Origin: Synanceia verrucosa
Lineage: Eukaryota > Chordata > Actinopteri > Perciformes > Synanceiidae
Direction: 5' to 3'
DNA length: 64,000 nt
Assembly (NCBI GenBank): GCA_029721515.1
Contig: CM056562.1
Location: 15,223,335 to 15,287,334, forward strand
The notes under the pieces are model-generated. The model searched no databases and was not told the DNA's origin. It saw only the letters and a list, made by a program, of their open reading frames with translations. Below are positions 12,801-23,700 of this stretch, one piece after another (position 1 is the first letter of the stretch; each line of letters starts with the position of its first letter). Made by a program: the position numbers and the translations under genes.

Positions 12801-14317
12801 TCACAGGTCGATAATGCCAAAGTTCTCCACTATGTCGGAGCAGGCATCGCCTTCCCAACCAGTATGCTGTTTGTGTGCCTGCAGTCAGCACTGACTTACC
12901 GACTGGCCAAGACCCAGGGGGAGTACAACGTGGCCCACCTCCGGCTCTGCATGACCCTGCTGGCTTTCGTAGCCTTGGTGCTCAGTATCCTCTCCAGCCA
13001 CTAACACATGGCAGCCTTCAAGGCTGTCAAGTGCTTCAGAACGGAGCGTCGTGCTGCCAGGCTGATTAAGGACAGAGACATCCCCTCCACATTATAGCAC
13101 AAGAGTTCCCCTCCAGTATTCTGTGTCAAATCCTGTCTTTCATTTTATGGTGCACAGTTTACAGCTATACATGAGAGTAGGTTTTTAAGAGTTATAGTGG
13201 ACATGATGCACAGTGCTGTAAAAGCTTGACATTTTGTGCTTATTTGCTATCTTGCTGATAGAATTAGAATAGATTGATACTCCACCTGAAAATCTGTATC
13301 ATATTATTATTATTATTATTATTATTACTATTATTATAAAGCATTATGCACTGTTTTGGTATGCAATATGCCTTTAAAGTCGCGGATATATCACGGAAAA
13401 CAGACTTGTTAGATCAGGTTCTCTGCTAACCTGTACTTTAGCAGCATACCCCACCGCAACGCAGCCCCTTATTGTTTTTCTAGCTTTACCTCTGCCAAGG
13501 ACGTTATGTTTTCACCGGTGTTTGTTTGTTTGTTTGTTGGTTTGCAAAATAACTCAAAAAGTGACAAAATTTTCAGGGTTGGTCATAAGCGGCCTGACTT
13601 AAAACTGATTAATTTTTGGTGGTGATCGGATCCGATTCAGCGGCACCACCAGAAATTAATCACTTCTGGCCAATCCTGAAAATTTTGTCAAAAACCATAA
13701 CTTTTTTGAATTACTTTGCAAACCGACAAACAAACAAACAAACAAACAAACAAACAAGCCCCGGTGAAAACATTACCTCCTTTGCGGCAGGAGTAACTTT
13801 AAATAAAAAGTCACTGCCCGCCGCCTCCTAGGCAGACGTCTGTGCTCTCTGAGGGCTTTTCTAGTTTTAATTTTACAATTATCTTATTTGTCTTATTAAT
13901 TGTCTTATTTTGAGTTTGGGTTGGGATGATATTTGAATTTTAAACAAGAGAATCAATGTTAGGCTGTCTTCACATGGGACAGTGTAGTGAGCACAGGTTT
14001 TCTCTCTGTTGTTTTTGTTGTCATCCTTGACCATGTTTTCAGGTGGTGTGTTTTTTTGTCAGGAGAGCTTCGTCCTTCAACACGCATCGGCCATCTTCGA
14101 ATGGGTGTTCTGCGTCATCATCATGCTGTTTTACGGGACGTTTGCCTTTGAGTTTGCTGGCATGTCATCAGATACCATGGTGGTGCTGGCCAGAGGGACC
14201 CTGGGGCCTGCTGGGAGAGAACACAAGGTGGATGCGCTGGGATCACTGGGAGGTCCCATCCCGCACTCACAGCCACATCCACACCAACCTGAAAACTTCC
14301 ATACGTCCATACTGTAG
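1953..14317 (+). CDS. tmem150a: Transmembrane protein 150A, partial (first coding exon missing)
   Basis: TMEM150A is a six-span plasma-membrane protein of the DRAM/TMEM150/Sfk1 family. The mammalian protein works with EFR3 and PI4KA in plasma-membrane PI4P supply. Exons seen: 1953-2000, 2854-2940, 3924-3991, 8423-8550, 12807-12984 and 14043-14317 (stop TAG 14315-14317). All join in frame at GT-AG sites. Diagnostic stretches are YAMALYNQHVCPVDNW, CGTLPPESCFFSLICSTGSF, GLIMVGNFQVDNAKVLHYVG, LSGVFFCQES and FYGTFAFEF. They keep the extracellular cysteines and the NFQ..HY.G signature of the family. The N-terminal exon (start and most of TM1) was not found and probably lies left of the window. The exon 5 donor is CTCA|GTATCC; reading through it gives a stop after a few codons. 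TMEM150B and C lack the CPV.NW and CCTLD cysteine-rich loop, so they fit less well. Confidence 0.9.
2244..2435 (+). repeat. Teleost SINE-like dispersed repeat
   Basis: This stretch reads like the common fish repeat with CTGAGCAAGACACCGAACC, then GTGTGAATGGGTGAATG, and ends with GTGCTATATAAATACAG followed by CATTTACCATTA. I recognise the family from its conserved tail but cannot assign a library name. It sits in a tmem150a intron. Confidence 0.7.
4010..4047. repeat. (CA)n microsatellite
   Basis: Uninterrupted CA dinucleotides immediately downstream of the tmem150a exon ending at 3991. Confidence 0.95.
8692..8768. repeat. (CGTG)n/(GT)n compound microsatellite
   Basis: About nine CGTG tetramers grade into GT dinucleotides. 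It lies in a tmem150a intron just after the exon ending at 8550. Confidence 0.95.
9846..9877. repeat. (AT)n microsatellite
   Basis: Sixteen AT dinucleotides. They account for part of a spurious minus-strand frame covering 9837-10358. Confidence 0.95.
11755..11915. repeat. Fragment of an AT-rich fold-back repeat family
   Basis: The words ATTATTTTCATTACTGATTA, TTTCAGAAAATTGTGAAAAATG and CCAAAGATATTTAGTTTTCA are typical of a common teleost fold-back repeat. Related copies occur near 32160, 35935 and 58780. Confidence 0.5.
13302..13338. repeat. (ATT)n microsatellite
   Basis: About a dozen ATT units with one interruption, in the last intron of tmem150a. Confidence 0.9.
13484..13798. mobile_element. 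Fold-back MITE with ~150-bp arms
   Basis: The two halves are inverted copies. The left arm has TTATGTTTTCACCGG, (GTTT)n, a GGTTTGCAAAATAA stretch, AAAATTTTCAGG and TGATTAATTT. The right arm shows the reverse order: AAATTAATCA, CCTGAAAATTTTG, TTACTTTGCAAACC, (CAAA)n and CCGGTGAAAACATTA. The centre is the palindrome GGATCC. No coding capacity is seen. This is a recurrent teleost repeat type, located in the last intron of tmem150a. Confidence 0.85.
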
Positions 14318-17300
14318 CTTACCGTCATGTCTTGATGCAGCACAGTTGGCGTGTGTATTCCATTCAGACTGGTTGCTGAGTGAGTTTAATTATTAATTTC
14401 CAGCCACGTTCCTCTGAAGGTTTGAAATGAACCAGGCCAGTGCTGCAGTGGATTCTGCTCTTTTAACCCCAGGGGTGTTGACCTGCGGCCACAGTGGAGA
14501 GCTTAGCTTGTACTGTGCTCGCATCACAGCTCGATGTCTCTAAAGAACATTGTTTGTATTTTGCACGTTGCACAAGAAACCAAATTCTCTCCCTAGTCAG
14601 TCCTGTGACTGCCAGTGGAGTGCTTTATCAATCAGATCAAGAGAAAGTACCGCCCCCTCCTCTGAGACCCTGTAACCTGTTTCACAAAGTGGCCTTTGAG
14701 CATTTCAGTTTCAGATGGCTCCCTCATTGTATGCAAAGGAGCAAAGGCTGCTGGACGGCCGAGCTGTCAGTATTACAGTAGTGAGACAAAAGCAGAGAGA
14801 AGGTGGTGAGTGTTCCAGTGGATGCAAGGTCATGCTTGTTTTCCCAAGACAGAATGGATGAATGCAATCCATTTAAAGAAACAGTGACAAGCAGAAAAGT
14901 ATAGAAGTGTTCAGGTCAGTCCTGGAGATAGAGCAGGACAGCGGTCTGTAATTTGCAATCATTTTTTAAACCTGCATTAAGCAATATTAACAAATCAAAT
15001 AACTAATGTTGAGTACAAAACTCCTGAGAATGCCCACAGTATTCTAGATTGTAGATGCTTTTAGGTGCTTTATTGCATCTTTAATCAAGCTGCCCGTGTC
15101 AACTTCCTGCCAAAATTAACGAATATATGGTGAAGAAAGCTCATGTTTCTGACATCAGTCATAAGTACTTCTCACAGTTTGATGAAAAAAAAATGCTTAA
15201 TGCAGCTTTAAAATACGTCCTATCAGCAACTTCATGTTTGATCGGCAACTCCACAAAATCAAGCCTAACACAATGTTTAAAGTATGCATGGGAACCAGCA
15301 CACATTGTCTTTTTGTGTCTGGACGCTTGAGCTGATGTGCCATATCATTATACTGAACAAGTTGACCTGGTGCCTCATTAAGTCAAAACTTGATGACTTT
15401 GAAAAAACATGTTGTCATTTCTTCTTACTGTTAGGATAAATGCACCATATTGAAACCTCAAATTGATTCAAGATCTTTTCTGCAGAGTTCTACCAAAGAC
15501 TATGATAGAGTGTCCAGAGGCCAAACACATCGCAGCTAATTCAAGCCAGAGCACCGGGTTTATTGAGTTTGGTGAGGAGGCATCGCACGTGTTTTCAGGT
15601 TCGATGGACGTAGGTCTGCACCTCATTACTCCCCTGTAGCAAAGAGGAGCAGAACACACTGTCATTTCTTTAAAAACTCACTCTTCTGTCATGTCGAGCT
15701 GATGCAACGGGACTAAGGGAAAAGGAAGGATTCATAATGTAAGACACAGCTAACATGCTTTGTCCTGCCTCTGTGTTCCTGTACAGCAGAATACGCCAAA
15801 TATCAGTTTGCCTGTGGCATCGGTGCTAAAACACACAAGGCCTTATCCTGTGATTGATGAATGAAAGCAATAAGATGAGGTGTTGACTATAGCTAAGTGT
15901 TGACTGCTAAAGGTGGAATACCAGGGACAGAAGGTTGCATGCACACCTGTGAGTGCCAGGAATACCAAAGTGGATATTTGTCATGCCCAGTTCATTTGCA
16001 TTAGAAAAAATTCTCCTTGCAAACTAGTTTGACTTTTAGTTTTGATGTGTGTCAGTCTGGTTTTTCTTTCAGTTGTCCCTCTATGCAGACATTATTAACT
16101 GTCTCTGACGTTCTGTGCTGTGTTGTAATGCAGAGCTGTGCCAGAATCACTATTCATGTTCCTAGGAACGACATCTCAGTGTCATATTAACACACTCTGA
16201 ACTCTCTGGGCATTAACTAGAGCAAGCAGAGCGTTTACAACAGTAATATCTTTGCTAGTAGGCTTTCACACAGTGAAGATATCACCTGCTCACACCACAT
16301 CCAGCTACATGTATCATTCGTGCCAGTATTTTGGGTGGTTTATTTGTTCCATGTCTTAAAAACTGTTCAACAGTCTCACAAAGCAACTGAAATGGAGTCA
16401 CTATCTGATTGAATGTATGAATACTATCAACAAGACGCTGCTCTGTGGAACGAATAAGAAGACCAGACACACCTCTGACCACTGCTTCTCCCTGCTGGTC
16501 AAACTGCTCAGTGCATTTGAGTTTGTTGAATCAGAGCTGTCAGCTCACAGGAGGTCTCGTTTTGCACTTGAAACATTTTTGGATTCACAGTGGAGAATAT
16601 TCAGCCACCATCAGGTCGAATCGGCTTTTGTTTTACTTGTAAACTGAGAAAGCTATGATGGTTGAGTGAAGTTATGAAGAGTACTTGAACTCCTCAGCAG
16701 TAGTCTACAGACTCATGGCCAACACTACTTTTACGATATGCGTTCTTCTAACTAATCTCAGTAAAGATTTGATGCATTTTAAGTGTTCAGCCTCATGATG
16801 GTGCTGCGAGAAACATTTTGTCATAACACATTTACGAAAAGTTTGTCATTTTACTGAATGCTTTATGCACATTAGGAAGCTATGCATACTGCCCTTCTTT
16901 TGAAACGTCAGTTAGTTAGATTCCCGTTCTGCGTCCTTCCTCTCATCATTTCATATCAACCCTCTCCTTCATGTCCTTCTCTACTTACATACTGATCTGT
17001 CTGAACTTTGCACTCAGGAAAATGTTACGACACCAGCTGCATTGTTAGATTCAAAGCAGAATGAACTCTGCTTTAACTTCTGCCTTCTGTTGTCCCTGTT
17101 TTAATGGCATTGTTTTGTTTATGAGCATTGGTTTATATGTTTTGTGTAATATAGTTTAGCCATAATATAATAGATTATTTTTGTTAATCAAGACTGTATA
17201 CCTTTAAAGATAAACATTCCTGTATAGTTAGCTTGTGAGAATGCTTTATGCTGCTCATGCCAACATGGTTAAATATCTGCAAGAAAAACTAGCTCATTCA

Positions 17301-17478
17301 TGCAATCAGTAGATCGTTTGTGAGAGCATTCTGACCAACTAAAATCTGTAAACCTCACAGAAATCTGTTACGTCTCTGTTAAAATGCAAAATGCTCCCTA
17401 TGTGCCTTATGTATTATTTTGATAATGAAAACCAAAGAGGTTAAGGTTGTAAATTCTATTTTGATGAAAAGTCATATG

Positions 17479-17513
<35 letters not shown>

Positions 17514-17570
17514 TATATATGTATGCCTTAATGTTCAACAAATAAAAACTGTTAAAATGATAAGCAGCAG
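14318..17570 (+). other. Probable long 3' UTR of tmem150a, or intergenic
   Basis: There is no recognisable coding exon between the tmem150a stop and the AT-rich repeat block. The first good polyadenylation signal that I noted is AATAAA at 17541-17546, so the stretch may be a 3.2-kb 3' UTR. An (AT)n microsatellite occupies 17482-17510. The extent of the transcript is inference. Confidence 0.4.
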
Positions 17571-17709
17571 TGCACTAAATGCTTGTAGTGTCTTTCTTGT
17601 CAATATGTCTCATTATATTTCCGTTGGCTTCAACCACTCATGCATGAGTGTCAGCTTTATGAGCTTGTCACCTCTTTAAAGCTGACTAATCCCTCACTTT
17701 TGCTTAAAA

Positions 17710-19010
17710 AGAAAATGCAGTTAATCAAAAGTATGAAAAAGTCATGAATACATTCATAGTGTTGTGTGCCATTAATTTGTCAATGTATAGCTTGTATAAA
17801 AATATAATGATGAAAAAGTAACATTATGGTATGTTGAAAATTTCATATAAAAAAATGTCATTAAACCAAAAAAGCTTCCAAAAATTAGTATATCCAGTTT
17901 TTTTAATAAAATGTCATGGGTATGTTGAAAAATGCTGAAAAAAAGGTGAAAAATGACATTGTTGAAAAAAGTCATCAAAATACGTCAATGGCACTCCAAA
18001 AGTTAAAGGAGCTCATAGTATTTGACCCATAAAATAATTAAAAAAGCCAACTTATAGCGAGTCCAATTTTTTTCCCCAAAAAAAGTCACAGTATACCGTA
18101 TTACGTTGAAAAATGTCAAAGTCAAAATTAAAATGTTAAAACTGTTATCAAAAACACCAATTAAAGTCTGTTGAAAGAGCTGATACTATAATTTGCCGGA
18201 AAAAAAGTAAAAAAAATTTATTTTTTTTTTCAAAAAATTGAAAAAAATGTCATATGTATATATGTATGCCTGTATGTAGAAAAATGTTGAAAATGTCAAG
18301 TTTTAAAGTGTTCAAAAAAAGTCATAATAAACAGATTAGTCTCTTGAAGAAAGTTGTATTCTAAATTGGCCAAAACATCATAAAAAAAAGCCAAATTATA
18401 CTGTGCAACATTTGTAAAAATGTTGAAAAATACTGAAAATACATCAAAATTCAGAAAGTCATCAGAAACACACATTATAGTGTGTTGAAGGAACTCACAG
18501 TATAATTTGACCAAAAAAAAAATCCAAATTATAGCAAATCCCCTCCAAAAATTGAAAATGTCAGTGTGTATGTTGAAAAATGCTGAAAAAAGTCAAAGTT
18601 TAGAATGGTGAATAAATTCATCAAAAACATATAGTGCATTGAAGGAGACTGCAGTGTAACATTTTTTTTACATTTACATTTGTTGACAGTATGGTATGTC
18701 AAAAAAGCCAAAATTTAGAATGATAAAAAGTCACCAAAAACATTTAAATATGCTGAAGGAACTAATAGAATAATTTGCCTTAAAGTCATCAAAAGTTGAA
18801 ATTATAGCATGTTGAAAAATATTTGTCAAGAAGACATAAATGCATATGGATAATTTCTGCATAAACACATTATAGCATATCCAGAAAAGTTGAAAAGAAG
18901 TCATCAAAACACGTATTATAGTACGTTGAAGTCATGGTAAATTTGCACAAAAAAAGGCTACACTATTGTATGTGTGGATAAAATGTCCTAATGTAATGTG
19001 TTGAGAAAAA
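17710..19010. repeat. Degenerate AT-rich tandem repeat (satellite-like)
   Basis: Short phrases recur many times in similar order: GTTGAAAAATG(C/T)(T/C), AAAAAGTCAT(C/A)AAAA, ACA(T/C)(A/T)TTATAG, TGTTGAAGGA(A/G)CTCA, ATAATTTG(A/C)CC and AAAAAGCCAAATTATAGC. The copies have drifted heavily, but they clearly derive from one long unit, of the order of 100-150 bp. A related block lies at 20930-21610. No coding potential. Confidence 0.75.
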
Positions 19011-20280
19011 GTCTTTGCTTTTGATTTTCTTTATTGTTTAATTATTTACATCGTCTGGTTTCGCTGACACAAGATAACAGTGATCAACACATTAAATAGA
19101 GGATGATCGCTCTTAAAAAAAACAAGGCTGACTGCAGATGAAAGCATGGGTTGTTACACACACCACAAAGTCCTGGACCTCCACAGATATGACTTTTTCA
19201 GGGGAGTTCTGTTCACACATCAAAACGAAAGAAACACTTTGTAATTAAGCAATGCTGATAGAGGACTTAAATCCAAATTAACTGAATGTCCTGCTGTTGA
19301 AATATATGTTGATAAACACTCCTTTTTTTCCTCTAAACACAAGGGGAAGTCATTTAATCTGCAGATCTGCAGAGCACTATTGAGTAAGAAATGAGTTGAA
19401 TATCTCAAAGATATAGAAGGAGATCTGCACCAAGGTATGGCAGGAAGGTCAGATAATGCCTTAAATCATCACATGCTGCTAATACTGTAAAAATGTAATT
19501 GTACTGAACTGAATTGAAATTGTCAGACATCAGCAGTGCACTAAAAGCTTCACTCTCAGCAGCTTAGTAATCCACTGCAAAGAGCAGAGAAGCAGAAGAC
19601 ACTAGGTATTATTTTCTGAAAGGAGTCGTATCTACAGACTCACAGCAGCAGGCCTGCAGGTAGAAAAAAGGCCTGTAAAGATACGAATCAGCCACCAGGT
19701 GATCTGTGTGGCAAACAAGCAGCTTGATTTTAAAACAAAGGGCTGAATTCATACCAGAAAATACGAGCAGTGTTGAAACAGACTGCATGGCTATTATACA
19801 TTTGATCGATTGTAACATGCTACAGTGATGAGAGACGTGATGTTACAATGACCTGTATGTTGTAGCGTGGTGCAAACGGCTTCCTGTTGCACAGTACAAA
19901 ATAAGACTTAGAAAAGGAATTTTAGACAAAAAAAGCATTTTCTTCTACAGCTAAGCCTTTGGTTGAGCAGCAGCTACACTTCGTATGTGAGTCACTGCTG
20001 TTGTTTAAAGCAACTTTTGTAAGTGAAGCACTGAGGTTGTTTCTTTACATCTTACTGGCCACGTAAAGGAAGATCGGCAGCTTTGAGGTAAAACACTGCT
20101 TCAAGTGGGGTAGAAGTGAATATTTTATTTGCTGTGGCGTTCCTTTGTGTTACCAGGCAAGATATTTGTCATGTTTGTGTCTAAAGCACCAATAATCATT
20201 AGTTACTGAGATGTCCTCTGCGATGCCTCTCGTTTGGGAGACGGTCCCATTACAGAGGTGTTGGCTCCAACCACTTGTGC
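19011..20280. other. No gene seen; may include mat1a 3' UTR
   Basis: No exon or repeat that I recognise. On the minus strand an AATAAA lies at 20124-20129 and could end the mat1a transcript. In that case the Tc1 fragment at 20284-20578 would lie inside its 3' UTR. Confidence 0.35.
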
Positions 20281-20283
20281 ATA

Positions 20284-20578
20284 CACTGCCTGGCCCAAAA
20301 AAAAAAAAAAAAGTCGCCACCAGAGTCCAGACCTTATCCCCATTGAGAATCTTTGGGATGTGCTGGAGAAGGTTTTGACTCTACCATCATCAAGACAAGA
20401 TCTTGGTGAAAATTAATGCAACACTGGATGGAAATAAATCTTGTGACATTGCAGAAGCTTATCGAAACAATGCCACAGCGAATGTGTGCCAAAATCAAAG
20501 CTAAAGGCGATCCGATGAAATATTAGAATGTGTGACCTTTTTTTTTTGGTGGTGACTTTTTCTTTTGACCAGGCAGTG
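20284..20578 (+). mobile_element. Internally deleted Tc1-like transposon
   Basis: Left end CACTGCCTGGCCCAAAA and right end TTTTGACCAGGCAGTG are inverted copies, each flanked by TA (20282-20283 and 20579-20580). The interior keeps a remnant of the DDE transposase C-terminus, SPDLIPIENLWDVLEKVL, read on the plus strand. The rest of the transposase is gone, so the copy cannot move by itself. Confidence 0.85.
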
Positions 20579-20712
20579 TATAATTATCTTGTCACCTCTT
20601 TAAAGCTGACTTATCCCTAACTCTGGCTTTACTTCTTCCTACAGCTGACAGCTGCAACCCTCAAAGAGGTGTCTTCTTCAGTCACCAAGTGAGCCAGGAC
20701 AAGTAGGAGTAA

Positions 20713-23700
20713 TTAGAAGACAAGCTTTTTGGGCACCTCCCAAGTAAACTCTGGTCGACCAAAGTGGCCATAAGAAGCTGTCTGCTGGTAGATCGGCCTC
20801 TTCAGGTTCAGTTCCCTGGAGGAGACAGAGGAAAACATACTACATGAGTCAGGATAGTAAGCACAGCACAGCATAATACCTATGCCATTTGTGAAGACGC
20901 TGGTAATTAAAATAAATCATTAAAAAATAACAGGATACTATGTTGAAAAACACCTTAAATGTCATAGTATGGTATGTGAAAAACCCTAAAAATGTCATAC
21001 TATATGATGTGTAAAATAGTACTTAAGAAGTCATAGTACTGTATGTCATCAAAAGCATCATAGCATAGAGGGAAATCACTCTATAGCAATCAGAAAAATC
21101 TAAAAAAGGCATAATACATTACGCTGAAGTGCCGAATGTAAAATAGCCATTAGGTCAGTATAGAGTGATGGAAAAAAAAGCCCTCAAACAGTCACAGTGT
21201 GTGAAAACGCCATATTACATATAGCATGTCGTAAAATGTAGAAAAAAAACAATTACAGGATAATATACTAAAAATATTAGTAGTAGTAGTAAAATATTAG
21301 TAGAGTATGTTGAAATTCATTCGAAAAAAGTAATGTGTATATGGTATGTCACAAAAAAGTAAAAAAGACAAAGTATAGTATGACATAAAAGCCATAAAGA
21401 AGTCACAGTGTAGTACCGCATGTTAAAATAAGTGATGAAAAGTTGGTAAAAAAAAAATAAAAAATGTCATGGTACAGCATGTAAATAAATAAAATGTGTT
21501 TAAGTCATAAAGTAGCATGTTGACATAAGTCCAAAAAGTAGTACATCATAAAAAAAGTCAGTAGAGGTCACAGTATGTCATAAAATTAATTGTACAGTAT
21601 GACACTTGTAGACAAACGCTGCCATCATAATACCGCTATGTGTACTATTTAAACATTTGATGCCCCCAAGTGGTGACATAAAAAAATACATGCAGGCTCA
21701 TTAATTGAGAAGCTGCTGTAAAGCCTTCACTGTGTGTGCACGGACCTAAAAGGAGGACATATATTACTGTGTTTACCTGACAATGACTCCTGGCCGCAGA
21801 TCAAAGTTCTTGTTGACAATCTGGAGCAGCTCTGACTCTGTTTTCTGGGAGGAACCGTAGGTGAATAAGGATATGGATAGAGGCTGGGCTACTCCGATAG
21901 CATAAGACACCTGGAAGGCAGATTGATAGAAAAGTCAGCATGTGCTTCATCTGTACACAGCTTGAACCCTCATGCATGTCTGGATGGCTGAACGGATGAC
22001 GCTGTACACTCACCTGGACCAGAACTCTCCTGCATAGTTTGGCTTTGACCAGAGACTTGGCCACCCAGCGAGCAGCGTAGGCAGCAGAGCGATCCACCTT
22101 TGAGAAGTCTTTGCCAGAGAAAGCTCCACCGCCGTGAGCGCCCCAACCTCCATATGTGTCTACAATGATCTTCCTGCCTGTCACACCAGCATCACCCTGG
22201 TTGGGTAGAAAAGAAAGGAGGGTGAGCAGAAAATCAGAGGGAATTTAAACTTTAACTTGTTTTCCAGCTAAACAGCTTGTGTCGTGTGTGATGGTCACCT
22301 GAGGTCCTCCGATGACGAAGCGACCGCTGGGCTGGAGGTGGTAGACGGTCTTATCATCCAAATATTTAGCAGGAACCACAGCTTTGATCACCTGACAGGG
22401 TCAATGCAAACATTAACAGTGCTGCTCCTGAGCAAAGCATCAGTCAGAGGAGCCAGTTAGGAGTGTTTACGAGGCTTTACCTTCTCCTTGAGGACCCTCT
22501 GCTGTTCCTCCAGAGAGATGCAGTCATCATGCTGGACTGAGATCACGATGGTGTGAACTCTCTTGGGGATCACAGCTCCATCCTTCTGGTCATAATGCAC
22601 CGTCACCTGTGGAACATCATAATCGCTGACTTAACCTACTTTTACTCTGATTTACCCAATTCCTGTTGCTGCTTTAATGACCTAAAACAGATAATATGAA
22701 TAAAATATCATGTTCCTCTGCGCTCCCCCGCACTGCAAAAAGGGTGTCTAAAAACAAGATAAAAACACTAAATCTGAAGAAAAAGTGAAATGATCTGTTC
22801 ATGCAGCAAGATATTTCACTTAACAAGGTTTCTTGATTTAAAGTGACAGTGTAAAATAAGAAATTAACTCTTAAAACAAGATACACTATCTAGCATGTCT
22901 AAATTTACATAAAATCCAAAAATAGTATTTTTTTTAATCTTATTAAGAACCAAATAAATTGCAGAGCGTGCTTCTAAAAGCATTTGCAAGATTTCACAGT
23001 TCCAAATTAAAACAACCAATGAGACCATTTAAAAAACTTTCTCATTTTACAGCTGAACAGTTAAAAATCGGTTTGTACTGTACAACAAGCATTACAGTCA
23101 CAGAATATTGATTCACAATTTGATCAGTTTCATTTAACTGCTTGGCTCTGATTGGTTGTTTTGGTTCGGACCAGAGGAACATATTTTTATTTTCTGTATC
23201 ACAACAGTTTTACAAAAATATCTCTTTATCATATTTGCCTCAAAATGTGGGCTCAGTTTTGACAAACTGTGATAAATCTAAAGCTGAGATTGAATATCTG
23301 GTGTAAAATCTCTCTGTGCCTGACACTCTAATGACCTGTTTTTGATCAGGGACACGACAACATTAGACACTAAATGTCACAGAGCTGCAGTCAGCAGCCT
23401 TGAGATCAGTCCAGAGTCTATCATTTACACACAGAGAGCTTTTTGTTAAATATTTGCAGTAGCCATGGCTGATCCGATTTTGTCTGCTGGCACCAAAATA
23501 AATCTCTTAGAGGACACCCAGAGTAGAAACAATAAACTAATTCAGAAAAACTGTTGTGGTGTGGTTTCTGTTTTGGGAGGAAAACCGAAAAAAAAAGTCT
23601 TACGTGTTTCAATACAACACATGAAGTCACCTGTGTTTTAGAGTCCGGACGCAGCCATGGGATGATGCCGTTGCGTCTTAGTTCGGCCATCTTTGAGTTG

